A stretch of DNA of 29,404 bases. It comes from Pseudomonadota bacterium. GTDB lineage: Bacteria; Pseudomonadota; Alphaproteobacteria; Azospirillales; Azospirillaceae. Positions 6,852 through 14,803 of the stretch are shown piece after piece. The notes beneath the pieces were generated by a model. It was not told the DNA's origin. It did not search any database and saw only the letters and a program-made list of their open reading frames with translations. The stretch is from contig JAEYPE010000260.1 in NCBI GenBank assembly GCA_023411035.1, forward strand, positions 1 to 29,404, given 5' to 3'. The position numbers were made by a program, and so were the translations under genes. Numbering within the stretch: position 1 is the first letter of the stretch; each line of letters starts with the position of its first letter.

Positions 6852-9392
6852 TCAGCGCCCGCGCGGCTTCGCCCTGGCCGTGGGTTCGGCCTCCAGCGGG
6901 TTGTCCGGCCAGTAGTGCTTCGGGTACTGGCCCTTCAGATCGGCCTTCACCGCCTTGTAGGCGTTGGCCCAGAAGCTGGCGAGGTCGCGCGTCACCTGCG
7001 CCGGGCGGCGGGCCGGGGACAGCAGATGCAGCAGCAGCGGCACCCGCCCGCCCGCGATGCGCGGCGTCTCGGCCAGCCCGAACATCTCCTGAAGCCGGAC
7101 GGCCAGCACCGGCTCGTCCCCGCCGTAGTCGATGGGAATGCGGGAGCCGCTGGGCACCTCCACATGGGTCGGCGCCTCCTTGTCCAGCCGCTGCTGCATC
7201 GCCCAGGGCAACAGGCCGCGCAGCGCGTTGCCCAGTTCCACCCGGTCCAGATGGGCGCGGCGCGACGCGCCGTTCAGGAAGGGGGCCAGCCAGTCCTCCA
7301 GAGTGTCCAGAAGGGCGGAGTCGGACACGTCCGGCCACTCCTCGCCCTCCATGCGGCGCAGGAACAGGACGCGCGACTGCCATTTGCGCAGTTCGTCTGA
7401 CCAGGGCAGGGCGGTCAGCCCCATCTCGCGGATGCCCTCCAGCATGGCGGCGGCCATCGCCTCGGCGGGCGGGTTGGGCAGGCGCTCGTCCTTCAGCGCC
7501 AGGGCGAACAGCATGCGGCGGCGGCGGGCCAGCACCGTCTGCTCCCGCCCGTCCCAGGCGACCAGCGTTTCGCTGCGGATGTGCTCGGCGAAGGCGTCCT
7601 CCAACTCCGCCAGGGTGAGCGGGGCGGCCAGGAAGATGCGCGATTCGCGGGCGGCACCGTCCAGATCGGCCACGGCCAGCCAGTCCTCGGCGGTCAGCGG
7701 TTCGGCGTCCTGGAAATAGGCGCCGCGCCCGTTGGACAGCCGGTACTGGGCGGCGGCTCCGCCCGTGGTGCCGCCGGGGCGGCGCTGGCCGATGCGGTCG
7801 GGATAGGCCAAGGCCACCAGCAGGCCGGTGGCGCCGGGGTCGCCGCCGTCCCCCTTCACGCCCAGTTGCCGCTTCCATTGGCGGGACTGCTTCAGCGCCT
7901 GCTGGGCGCCGCCGCGCTCCACGGTCAGGCCACGTCCGGCGCCGCGCACCTTTCCCTCATCGTCCAGCCCGCGCAGCAGTTCCACCCGCAGCCGCAGGTC
8001 GGCGTCGCGGAAGCCGGGCTGTGCGCGAACGATGTCGCGCTCGCCCAGCAGGGCGGCGACCTCGCAGGCCAGGGCGCCCAGCCCCATGTCCTTGCCCTTC
8101 AGCATCATGTGGGCCAGCCGCGGGTGCACGCCGAATCCGGCCATGCGGCGCCCGTGGGCGGTGATGCCGCCGTCCGCGTCCAGAGCGCCCAACTCCCGCA
8201 GCAGTTCCCGCGCCTGGGCCATGGCGGCGGCGGGCGGCGGGTCGAGCCAGGCGAGCGACGACGGGTCGGACACGCCCCACACCGCCAGTTCCAGCGCCAG
8301 CGGGGCGAGATCGGCGTCCATGATCTCCGGCGGGGTGAAGGGGGCCAGCGCCCTGTGCGACGGCTCCGGCCACAGGCGGTAGCAGACGCCCGGCTCCAGA
8401 CGGCCCGCGCGGCCCCGCCTTTGCTCCGCCGACGCCTGGGACACCTTCGCGGTGACCAGCCGCGTCATGCCGCTGCGCGGGTCGAAGCGGGGAACGCGCA
8501 TCAGACCGCCGTCGACCACGATGCGGATGCCCTCGATGGTCAGGCTGGTTTCGGCGATGGGCGTGGCGAGCACGATCTTCCTCGTGCCGGGCGGGCTGGG
8601 GGCGATGGCGCGGTCCTGCGCGTCCGCCGTCAGGTCGCCGTAGAGCGGGGCGATCACCGTGCCGGGGCCGAGATCCGCGCTCTCCAGCAGGCTTTGCACG
8701 CGCCGGATCTCCCCCGCGCCGGGCAGGAAGACCAGCGCGTTGCCGCCCTCTTCCCGCAGGGCGCGGCGGACGGCGGCCGCCACGGCGTCCTCGATGCGGG
8801 TGCCGGCGGCGGGGGCGTCGAGGTGGCGCGTCTCCACCGGGAAGGCGCGGCCCTCGCTGGTCACCATCGGGGCGTCGCCCAGCAGCGCCGCCACCGGGGC
8901 GCCGTCCAGCGTGGCCGACATCACCACCAGCCGCAGGTCGTCGCGGAGCGCGCCGCGCGCCTCCTGCACCAGGGCGAGCGCCAGATCGCTGTCGATGCCG
9001 CGCTCGTGGAACTCGTCGAACAGCACGGCCCCCACCGCCGGCAGTTCGGGGTCCTCCTGAAGCTGGCGCAGGAACAGGCCGTCGGTCACCACCTCGATCC
9101 GGGTCTTCGGCCCGACCCTGGTGTCCAGCCGCACGCGGTAGCCGACCGTCTCGCCCACGCTTTCCCCCAGCATCGCGGCCATGCGGCGGGCGGCGGCGCG
9201 GGCGGCCAGCCGCCGCGGCTCCAGCACGATGACCTTGCGTCCGGCCAGCCAGGGCCGGTCGAGCAGAGCCAGCGGCACGCGGGTGGTCTTGCCCGCGCCC
9301 GGCGGCGCCTGGAGCACCGCCACGCCGCGCGTGTCCAGCGCGTCCAGCAATTCGGGAAGCACGGGGTCGATGGGAAGGGCCGGAATGCTCAT
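6852..9392 (-). CDS. hrpB: ATP-dependent RNA helicase HrpB
   Basis: The 846-residue protein is a DEAH-type superfamily 2 helicase. Walker A is QAPPGAGKTT (residues 28-37), motif II is DEFH (126-129), motif III is SAT (159-161), and motif VI reads QRRGRAGR. The C-terminal part has the HA2/OB-like region and the HrpB-specific extension that ends in a basic tail. E. coli HrpB is 809 residues, so the length is normal. HrpB enzymes are presumed to act on RNA, and their physiological substrate is unknown. The ATG at 9392 lies 8 bases after the DUF1003 stop, so the two genes are likely co-transcribed. The start has no strong ribosome site, which is compatible with translational coupling. Confidence 0.95.
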   Translation of the reverse strand: MSIPALPIDPVLPELLDALDTRGVAVLQAPPGAGKTTRVPLALLDRPWLAGRKVIVLEPRRLAARAAARRMAAMLGESVGETVGYRVRLDTRVGPKTRIEVVTDGLFLRQLQEDPELPAVGAVLFDEFHERGIDSDLALALVQEARGALRDDLRLVVMSATLDGAPVAALLGDAPMVTSEGRAFPVETRHLDAPAAGTRIEDAVAAAVRRALREEGGNALVFLPGAGEIRRVQSLLESADLGPGTVIAPLYGDLTADAQDRAIAPSPPGTRKIVLATPIAETSLTIEGIRIVVDGGLMRVPRFDPRSGMTRLVTAKVSQASAEQRRGRAGRLEPGVCYRLWPEPSHRALAPFTPPEIMDADLAPLALELAVWGVSDPSSLAWLDPPPAAAMAQARELLRELGALDADGGITAHGRRMAGFGVHPRLAHMMLKGKDMGLGALACEVAALLGERDIVRAQPGFRDADLRLRVELLRGLDDEGKVRGAGRGLTVERGGAQQALKQSRQWKRQLGVKGDGGDPGATGLLVALAYPDRIGQRRPGGTTGGAAAQYRLSNGRGAYFQDAEPLTAEDWLAVADLDGAARESRIFLAAPLTLAELEDAFAEHIRSETLVAWDGREQTVLARRRRMLFALALKDERLPNPPAEAMAAAMLEGIREMGLTALPWSDELRKWQSRVLFLRRMEGEEWPDVSDSALLDTLEDWLAPFLNGASRRAHLDRVELGNALRGLLPWAMQQRLDKEAPTHVEVPSGSRIPIDYGGDEPVLAVRLQEMFGLAETPRIAGGRVPLLLHLLSPARRPAQVTRDLASFWANAYKAVKADLKGQYPKHYWPDNPLEAEPTARAKPRGR

Positions 9393-9400
9393 GATGTTTG

Positions 9401-9955
9401 TCAGGCGGTGGGGGAGGGAGGCGGCGCCGTGTTCCTGGCAGCGGCGAGCGCCTCGGTCAAGCCTTCCACCATGCGGGTCAGCCGGGCGATCTCCTGTTCA
9501 CGCAGCAGGTCGATCTTCTGGTGCAGCAATTCGATCTCCAGCTCCGCCTTCAGGTTCACGTCGTAATCCTGGCTGGCCCGCTTGCGGTCGATTTCGGCCT
9601 GCCGGTTCTGGCTCATCATGATGATCGGCGCGGTGTAGGCCGCCTGGAAAGACAAAGCGAGGTTCAGCAGGATGAAGGGATAGGGGTCCCACGCCTTCAC
9701 CCAGCCCAACACGTTGGCGCCGATCCACAGGACCAGCAGCGCCGACTGGACGATGATGAAGCGCCAGGACCCGACCAGAGTCGCCACCCCGTCGGCAACC
9801 CGCTGCCCCGTCGTGCGCGCCGGCGTCTCCGCCCCGCGCGCCTTGCGCCGGTGCTGGCGCAGGCTGTGCAGCCGTTCCAGATCCTCGTGCTCCAGGGCGA
9901 CGGCGAGCAGGCCGTTCGGCAGAGTGCCTATCAATCCGTTTCGCGTTGCGTTCAT
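9401..9955 (-). CDS. DUF1003 membrane protein
   Basis: The 184-residue protein has two predicted membrane helices near residues 66-85 and 93-114. The DUF1003 signature, NLALSFQAAYTAPIIMMSQN (about 98-117), follows the Asp-Pro-Tyr turn. A charged, Lys/Arg/Glu-rich helical tail (about 118-172) should be cytoplasmic and may form a coiled coil. The family function is unknown. The ATG at 9955 has AGGGG nine bases upstream; ATGs at 9964 and 9991 are in frame and cannot be ruled out. It precedes hrpB by 8 bases. Confidence 0.85.
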   Translation of the reverse strand: MNATRNGLIGTLPNGLLAVALEHEDLERLHSLRQHRRKARGAETPARTTGQRVADGVATLVGSWRFIIVQSALLVLWIGANVLGWVKAWDPYPFILLNLALSFQAAYTAPIIMMSQNRQAEIDRKRASQDYDVNLKAELEIELLHQKIDLLREQEIARLTRMVEGLTEALAAARNTAPPPSPTA

Positions 9956-9991
9956 GGCGGGCATCCCCTGCCGTTCGTGACGATGATTCAT

Positions 9992-10157
9992 GATCCCTGG
10001 GCCGGGCGGACGGCGTCGCCAAGCGCGGACCGAAGGGAAGTGCGTTAAATTGCCGCAATGGCCCGCAGCCGGCCAGCGATGCCGAGATCCTTTCACGACA
10101 AGGCGTTATGGTCCAAATAACCACAATCCATTTGTGACTTAACGACATCGGAACCCC
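9992..10157. promoter_or_regulatory. Divergent intergenic region, DUF1003 / ferritin-like gene
   Basis: This 166-base gap must hold promoters for both directions. A small dyad GTTAT-N7-ATAAC (10105-10121) lies about 36 bases ahead of the ferritin-like start codon in an A+T-richer patch. It could be an operator, but its spacing does not match FNR or CRP sites and I cannot assign a regulator. Confidence 0.3.
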
Positions 10158-10628
10158 ATGGCCAGCATTCACGACCCCGCCCTGTTCCTTGCCCACGCCT
10201 GCGCGCTGGAAGAGGACGCCGCCAACCGCTTCGCCGACCTGTCGGAGGCCATGAAGACCTATGGCAACCTGGACGTCGCGTCCTTCTTCGGCAAGATGGC
10301 CGAATTCTCGCGTCTGCATCTGGCGGACGCCCGCAAGCGCTCCGGCTTTCGCGACCTGCCGGCTCTGGCGCCGGAGGACTTCCAGTGGCCGGAGGGCGAA
10401 AGCCCGGAAGCGGCCTCCATGGAAGGCTCGCACTATCTGATGACGGTGGAGTACGCGCTGGAGCTGGCGCTCGACAGCGAAAGGCGCGGGCTCGCCTTTT
10501 ATGCCGACGTGGCCGCGACCACCACGGACCCGGAAGTCCGCATGATGGCCCAGGAGTTCGCCGCCGAAGAGGCGGAGCATGTGGCGGAACTGGAAAGTTG
10601 GGCCAAGCGCTTCCCCAGGAAGGGGTAA
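10158..10628 (+). CDS. Ferritin-like / rubrerythrin-type diiron protein
   Basis: This 156-residue, mostly helical protein has the spacing of a ferritin-like four-helix bundle. Candidate iron ligands are E18/E19 in helix 1, E49 with H54 in helix 2, E108 in SERRGLAFY, and E138-x-x-H141 in AEEAEHVAELE. The C-terminal EExEH motif is typical of the rubrerythrin group. The helix 2 motif reads AEFSRLH, with the usual Glu-x-x-His shifted or altered, so the exact ligand set is uncertain. There is no rubredoxin Cys pair, so electrons must come from another protein. Members handle peroxide or iron in the cytoplasm. The ATG at 10158 has only a weak GGAA before it. No partner gene is adjacent. Confidence 0.75.
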   Translation: MASIHDPALFLAHACALEEDAANRFADLSEAMKTYGNLDVASFFGKMAEFSRLHLADARKRSGFRDLPALAPEDFQWPEGESPEAASMEGSHYLMTVEYALELALDSERRGLAFYADVAATTTDPEVRMMAQEFAAEEAEHVAELESWAKRFPRKG

Positions 10629-10637
10629 AGGCCGTCT

Positions 10638-10669
10638 CCCGCGGTTTCCGCCGGTGCGGGAACCGCGGG
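10638..10669 (+). terminator. Hairpin after the ferritin-like gene
   Basis: CCCGCGGTT (10638-10646) pairs perfectly with AACCGCGGG (10661-10669) over a 14-base loop, starting 10 bases after the stop codon at 10628. There is no T-tract, so termination strength is uncertain. Confidence 0.55.
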
Positions 10670-10699
10670 AAGCCGGCGCGGGAAGGACGAAGCGGGCAG

Positions 10700-10723
10700 C
10701 CCTTCCTCCCGATGGAGGAAGGG
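10700..10723. terminator. Perfect 10-bp hairpin between convergent genes
   Basis: CCCTTCCTCC (10700-10709) and GGAGGAAGGG (10714-10723) form a perfect stem with loop CGAT. It lies between the ferritin-like gene and the convergent 70-residue gene that ends at 10752, so it could stop transcription on either strand. No T-tract is visible. Confidence 0.6.
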
Positions 10724-10751
10724 GGCCGGCCTGCCTTGTTCCGCCGCCGTA

Positions 10752-10964
10752 TTACTGCGTCAGGTCGGCGTAATCGTATTCGTACTTCTTGTCCGCCGGC
10801 TTGAAGGTCTTGAAGGCGGCGATGATGTCGTCCACCGACACGCCCGCCGGCACGTTGAGAATTTCGTACACGACCGAGCTGCCGCTGGTCGGGCCAACGT
10901 CGGCGTTGCGGTGAGCCTGGGAAATCAGGCCCTCGCCGGCCTTCTTGATCATGATCGAAGCCAT
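10752..10964 (-). CDS. Conserved-looking small protein of unknown function (70 aa)
   Basis: Starting at the ATG at 10964, the protein is 70 residues. GGAG lies about 11 bases upstream. It opens with MASIMIKKAGEGL, has a central strand-like segment SSVVYEILNVPAG, and ends in a Lys/Tyr/Asp-rich tail (KKYEYDYADL). The balanced composition and low Arg/Pro content, against the GC bias, argue that it is a real gene. There is no signal peptide, membrane helix or Cys motif. The frame is open back to 11036, but that extension is Arg/Tyr-rich and unlikely. I do not recognise the family. Confidence 0.65.
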   Translation of the reverse strand: MASIMIKKAGEGLISQAHRNADVGPTSGSSVVYEILNVPAGVSVDDIIAAFKTFKPADKKYEYDYADLTQ

Positions 10965-11049
10965 ATCCGTTCCGTCTCCTGTTGCACGTCGCCCGACGCG
11001 GAAATATCCATAACGCGAATAAGGGTATGGGGCCAACGGGTAAATTGCT

Positions 11050-11067
11050 GCGGCGCATCAGCGCCGC
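11050..11067. terminator. Small GC hairpin
   Basis: GCGGCGC (11050-11056) pairs with GCGCCGC (11061-11067) over loop ATCA. On the minus strand it lies about 50 bases after the end of the STAS remnant. It may terminate that transcript or simply be chance in GC-rich DNA. Confidence 0.35.
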
Positions 11068-11118
11068 GTGACCCGGAGAGCGGTCACGCCAGTGCCCGCC
11101 GCTTCATTCGTCGCCTCC

Positions 11119-11291
11119 TCATTCATTGATGTCGAACATGGTGCGGAACCTGGCGATCGTGATCAGGCGCCGCACTCCACCGCGGGCGCCGCGGATCGTG
11201 AAGTCCAGGTTCCGCTGCCGCGCCGTGTCGCGGGCGATGATGAACATGCCGAGGCCGGAGGAATCCACCAGGTCCAGCCGCGACGCAGACC
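11119..11291 (-). pseudogene. 3' remnant of a STAS-domain (anti-sigma factor antagonist) gene
   Basis: The frame ending at 11119 reads LDLVDSSGLGMFIIARD, then RGARGGVRRLITIARFRTMF, which is the second half of a SpoIIAA/RsbV-type STAS domain. DSSGLGM is the conserved phosphorylation loop with its Ser. The first half of the domain (about 45-50 residues with the usual L-x-G strand) is missing: upstream of about 11290 the frame runs into the coding sequence of the next gene in a different register. There is no plausible start codon with a ribosome site at the junction. This looks like a 5'-truncated remnant of a partner-switch regulator. A short internal start making a half-domain is less likely. 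Confidence 0.6.
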
Positions 11292-12275
11292 TTATTGCAG
11301 CACGGCCTCGTCCCCCTTTGGACGTGACAGCCGCTCGGCGATTCCACCGGCCAGCCATTCCGAATAGGCGCCGCGGCCCTCCGGCCCCAGCATGCCGCTG
11401 CGGCAGAAGGACGCCGCCCTGCGCGCCGCGTCGGGGAAACGCCACAGCGGCAGATCCACCTGTCCGCTCAGCCGGTCGAGCGCCGCCGGCAGGTAACCGT
11501 TCCCCGCACCGTACAGCCGTTCCTCCACCGCCGCCGGGCGGGGCGGAAGCAGCAGGGCGACCCGCACCCCCGCGGCGCGGGCCTGATCGGCGAAGCGGCG
11601 CACCCGCTCGAAGGCCGTCGAGGCGGCGTCCAGCCGGACGGCGGCGTTGCGGTTCTTCACCCAGCGGTCGGCGGCGGAACCGGTCCAGCCCTGCGGGCCG
11701 GTCGGGCGGCAGGGCTTGTCATATTGCACGGCGATCTGGTCGGGCAGGTAGGGGCGGCCCAGCACCGCCACCTCCGTCAGGTGCGAGCCGTAGCGGAGCA
11801 GCCCGGCGAACGCGCTGCGCTCCGCGAACAGCAGGTCCACGTCCAGCAGCACCAGCGCCGGCTTCAGCTTCAGCACGCCGCCCAGCATCGGCTCGAAGTC
11901 GGCGATCCGGGCATGATCGTGGACGATGCGCAGGAAATGCAGGCTGTCCACCCCGTGCTTCGCCGCCAGGGCGGCCATGTCCGGCTCGTCCAGGGTCGCG
12001 TGGCGCAGCGCGGAGCCGCCCAGCGCCACCACCACGGCGGGGGACAGGTCACGCGCCGCCCGTGCCGCCCGCTCCGCCGTGGCGGCGATGCGGTTGGTGT
12101 TGTACCAGACGAAGGGCCGCTCATAGAGGCTGTAACCGGTCCAGAAGGCTCCTGCCGTCCCGGCCACGAGCAGGGCGGGAATCACCGCCAGCAGGGTGAT
12201 CCACAGCCGCCGGAGCTTCGGTTGCGGCCCGCTGCGTTCCCGCCGGTTCCTGTGCGGTTCGACACGCCCGGTCAT
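11292..12275 (-). CDS. Single-pass membrane protein, possibly SGNH-like
   Basis: From the ATG at 12275 the protein is 327 residues; AAGGGGGAG lies 7 bases upstream, which fixes the start although the frame is open to 12578. A basic cytoplasmic N-terminus (1-22) precedes one membrane helix (about 24-46), leaving the rest outside the membrane. The soluble part contains VVVALGGSALRHAT, then a hydrophobic LKPALVLLDVDLLF, and later VALLLPPRPAAVEERLY. This order (GGS, LLD strand, LLPPRP) resembles SGNH/AlgX-like proteins of cell-surface polysaccharide systems, but I see no clear catalytic Asp-His pair. Function is therefore open. The stop at 11292 lies exactly at the edge of the STAS remnant. Confidence 0.7.
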   Translation of the reverse strand: MTGRVEPHRNRRERSGPQPKLRRLWITLLAVIPALLVAGTAGAFWTGYSLYERPFVWYNTNRIAATAERAARAARDLSPAVVVALGGSALRHATLDEPDMAALAAKHGVDSLHFLRIVHDHARIADFEPMLGGVLKLKPALVLLDVDLLFAERSAFAGLLRYGSHLTEVAVLGRPYLPDQIAVQYDKPCRPTGPQGWTGSAADRWVKNRNAAVRLDAASTAFERVRRFADQARAAGVRVALLLPPRPAAVEERLYGAGNGYLPAALDRLSGQVDLPLWRFPDAARRAASFCRSGMLGPEGRGAYSEWLAGGIAERLSRPKGDEAVLQ

Positions 12276-12471
12276 TGGTCTGCTGCTCCCCCTTGCGGCG
12301 CGCGGCGTTCCAAGCCTCAAACGCTTCAGGGGGGCGGCTGGGTCCCTCGCAATGCTTGCGTTCCCTATGACGAAGTGGGGAGTGGTTCGGGTTGTGCCGG
12401 AGTAGCCGCGCCCCCGCACTTTCGTGTAGTCTTTCCCAAAAGACGAGGCACGCACCGAGGAACAGGACAGG

Positions 12472-12888
12472 ATGAGCACCGAAATTCGCACCTTCAAGAT
12501 CCCCGACGCGAACGCGGACGAGGCGCAGGGGCAACTCTCCTCCTTCCTGCGCACGGTCGAGGTGCAGCGCATCGACACCGCCTACGCCGATGGCGCCTGG
12601 CGCGTTCTCGTCCTCTACAAGGACCTGAAGCGCAAGGAGGAATCCCTCCAGATCGAGGCCGCGATCAACGCCGCCCTCAACAATTGGCGCGACCGCACGG
12701 CGGCCCGCGACGGGCTGTCGCGCGAAGTCGTCCTGCCGGACGAACTGGTGCCGGAGATTGCCCGCTTCGCCCCGACGACCGAACGCGAGTTGTCCATCAT
12801 CGTCGGCGCCCGCGACCTCGGCGTCGGCCAGCATGGCGGGGAGATCGTGCAGGTCGTCCGCGCGACCCTGGACGAGCTGATCGACTGA
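12472..12888 (+). CDS. Small stand-alone HRDC-domain protein
   Basis: The 138-residue protein has an N-terminal part (1-60) that looks like alternating strands (EIRTFKIP, RVLVLYKDL) and a C-terminal part (about 84-138) that fits an HRDC domain: VVLPDELVPEIARFAP followed by a helical repeat ending in GGEIVQVVRATLDELI. HRDC domains bind nucleic acid at the C-termini of RecQ helicases and RNase D; here the domain occurs without any catalytic module. Known two-part proteins of this sort have no firm function. The ATG at 12472 follows GAGGAACAGGACAGG. A short dyad (GTCTTT 12429-12434, AAAGAC 12439-12444) lies in its upstream region. It is divergent from the membrane protein gene at 12275. Confidence 0.7.
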   Translation: MSTEIRTFKIPDANADEAQGQLSSFLRTVEVQRIDTAYADGAWRVLVLYKDLKRKEESLQIEAAINAALNNWRDRTAARDGLSREVVLPDELVPEIARFAPTTERELSIIVGARDLGVGQHGGEIVQVVRATLDELID

Positions 12889-13045
12889 GGGGAATTGCTC
12901 TTTTCAACGGCGTAGGCCGAACGGCAAGGTGCTGGTTTGCTGCTGTGCCGAAAGAGACGCCCGACCCGCCGTAAGCCTGATTTCAGGCGCCCCCACGCTG
13001 TGCCAGCATACCCTCGTATTCTGCGGCAATGCAGCATGGCGGGGC

Positions 13046-13465
13046 ATGGACGGGACATCCAGATGGAAAGGCGGCGCTCCTGATTACCACGCCATGGCGC
13101 GGGAACTGGAGGCCTTCAGCCGGCAGGCGGCGGAGCGCGCCGCAGCCACCGGCGACGGCGCCATGGACGCCCTGGCGCAGCGGCTGGGGCGCAACGCCGA
13201 GCAGATCCGGCACGATCTGGCGAAGGCCCCGACGCGGCGGTTCGGCTGGCGGTTAGGCTTCCTCGACCTTCAGCAGGGTGCCCTCGGCGCCGACGACGCG
13301 GACGCGGGCCCCGGCGGGGAGGTCCGGCCCTTCGACGGTCCAAAGCCCGTCGCCGATCTGCGCCCGGCCCCGCCCGTTGACAATGGGCTCGTTCAGCGTG
13401 TGCAGCGTTCCGATGTATTGCGCCGTCCGACGGTTCAGAAGCGGCGTGTGGGTCGCGTGCGCTGA
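13046..13465 (+). CDS. Doubtful small ORF overlapping the end of nfeD
   Basis: The first 67 residues after the ATG at 13046 (containing YHAMARELEAFSRQAAERAA and a RLGRNAEQIRHDL segment) have the look of a helical, charged protein. The rest of the frame (after about 13253) is exactly antisense to nfeD and has the composition of a shadow frame. Either the true gene has lost its end through a frameshift near 13250, or the frame is chance. A GCCTGA-TT-TCAGGC dyad (12975-12988) lies upstream and could be an operator. I do not recognise a family. Confidence 0.3.
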   Translation: MDGTSRWKGGAPDYHAMARELEAFSRQAAERAAATGDGAMDALAQRLGRNAEQIRHDLAKAPTRRFGWRLGFLDLQQGALGADDADAGPGGEVRPFDGPKPVADLRPAPPVDNGLVQRVQRSDVLRRPTVQKRRVGRVR

Positions 13466-13681
13466 TCCTCGGGACAGGAACCGGGTCCCGGCGACCGCCG
13501 CGATGGCGAGCAGGGCGAACAGAAGCCCCTGATACTCCCACGGCAAGGCCGGCCAGACCAGCAGCACCAGACCGACCAGGGCGGCAGCCGCGCCCAGCCA
13601 CAGGAACGCGGCCCCCGGCGCCACCGTCTCCAGCGCCCCCAGCAGGGCGGCCACAACCCACCAGTGCCAGAATTCGATCAT
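13253..13681 (-). CDS. nfeD: NfeD family membrane protein
   Basis: The 142-residue protein is a short NfeD. Two to three membrane helices span about residues 7-70 (VVAALLGALETVAPGAAF, then LVGLVLLVWP, then LLFALLAIAAVAG). A C-terminal OB-fold follows (about 85-142), ending AEGTLLKVEEA, with the family segment GRGRAQIGDGLWTVEG. Short NfeD proteins lack the serine protease domain and pair with SPFH/stomatin proteins to form ring assemblies in the membrane. The stomatin gene ends 31 bases upstream on the same strand, which is the classic qmcA-nfeD (E. coli qmcA-ybbK type) pairing. The start ATG at 13681 is the only sensible one. Confidence 0.9.
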   Translation of the reverse strand: MIEFWHWWVVAALLGALETVAPGAAFLWLGAAAALVGLVLLVWPALPWEYQGLLFALLAIAAVAGTRFLSRGSAHATHTPLLNRRTAQYIGTLHTLNEPIVNGRGRAQIGDGLWTVEGPDLPAGARVRVVGAEGTLLKVEEA

Positions 13682-13712
13682 CGCCGGTCCGCCTTCGGAA
13701 ATTCACCCAACT

Positions 13713-14738
13713 TTACGACTCCGGCGGTGACGGCGCATCGTCCCTGTTCCGCTCATCGCGGTTCCAGGGGCCGCGAGGCGGAGCAGGCGCCTGGGATGCG
13801 GGCGGCTGAGGGGCGGGCCGGTTCGGGAAGGCTTCGCGGGCGATCTCGGCGATTCCGCCGATGGCGCCGATCACGCTCGCGGCCTCCAGCGGCATGAACA
13901 GCACCTTCTGGTTCGGCGCCGCGGCCACCGCGGTCAGGGCATCCACATAGCGCTGGGCGACGAAATAGTTGATGGCCTGGGCGCTGCCCCCGGCGATGGC
14001 GTCGGAGACCAGCCGGGTGGCCTCCGCTTCGGCCTGGGCGGAGCGCTCGCGGGCCTCGGCGTCGCGGAAGGCGGCCTCGCGCCGGCCCTCGGCCTGGAGG
14101 ATGGCGGCCTGCTTGGCGCCTTCCGCCCGCAGGATGGCCGCCTGGCGCTGGCCCTCCGCCTCCAGGATGGCGGCGCGCCGGTCGCGCTCCGCCTTCATCT
14201 GGCGGGCCATGCTGTCCACGAGGTCGCGCGGCGGCTGGATGTCGCGGATCTCGATGCGCGTCACCTTGACGCCCCAGGGGCTGGTCGCCTCGTCCACCAC
14301 ACCCAGCAGGCGGGCATTGATCTGGTCGCGCTGGGACAGCAACTCGTCCAGGTCCATCGAGCCCATGACCGTGCGGGTGTTGGTCATGGTCAGGTTCAGG
14401 ATCGCCAATTGCAGATTGTTGACCTCGTAGGACGCCTTGGCCGCGTCGATCACCTGGAAGAAGACCACGCCGTCCGCCGTGACCATGGCGTTGTCGCGGG
14501 TGATGACCTCCTGCGAGGGAACGTCGAGCACGGTTTCCATCATGCTCTGCTTGCGCCCGATCCGGTCGACCAGCGGCAGCAGGAGATGCAGGCCCGGCTG
14601 AAGCGTGCGGGTGTAGCGCCCGAACCGTTCCACCGTCCATTCCTGGCCCTGCGGCACGGTCCGCACGCCCAGAATCACAAGCGCCAGCGCGAAGATCAGA
14701 AGCGCGATGACGAAAAGCGTAAGGCCGCTGACCACCAT
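13713..14738 (-). CDS. qmcA: SPFH/stomatin family protein (QmcA-like paraslipin)
   Basis: The 341-residue protein begins with one membrane helix (residues 6-25), followed by an SPFH/band 7 domain (about 26-180: VPQGQEWTVERFGRYTRTL, PSQEVITRDNAMVTADGVVF). A long Ala/Glu/Arg-rich coiled coil comes next (about 180-245) with three near-identical repeats of the type AAIL-x-AEG (189-218). A Pro-rich tail starts at about 305. The ATG at 14738 has AGGAGG seven bases upstream; the same frame is open far upstream but only antisense to nothing useful there. These proteins form oligomeric rings with NfeD and are linked to membrane-protein quality control. It sits between a PerM-like gene and nfeD in one operon. 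Confidence 0.93.
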   Translation of the reverse strand: MVVSGLTLFVIALLIFALALVILGVRTVPQGQEWTVERFGRYTRTLQPGLHLLLPLVDRIGRKQSMMETVLDVPSQEVITRDNAMVTADGVVFFQVIDAAKASYEVNNLQLAILNLTMTNTRTVMGSMDLDELLSQRDQINARLLGVVDEATSPWGVKVTRIEIRDIQPPRDLVDSMARQMKAERDRRAAILEAEGQRQAAILRAEGAKQAAILQAEGRREAAFRDAEARERSAQAEAEATRLVSDAIAGGSAQAINYFVAQRYVDALTAVAAAPNQKVLFMPLEAASVIGAIGGIAEIAREAFPNRPAPQPPASQAPAPPRGPWNRDERNRDDAPSPPES

Positions 14739-14803
14739 CACCCCACCTCCTGCCGGTCGATCCCCCTGGACCATGCCACGGCGCGCCCGCCGGGGCCAGA
14801 GCT

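Noticed and set aside
10105..10121. FNR or CRP site before the ferritin-like gene
   Set aside because: The GTTAT-N7-ATAAC dyad does not fit the TTGA-N6-TCAA or TGTGA-N6-TCACA patterns.
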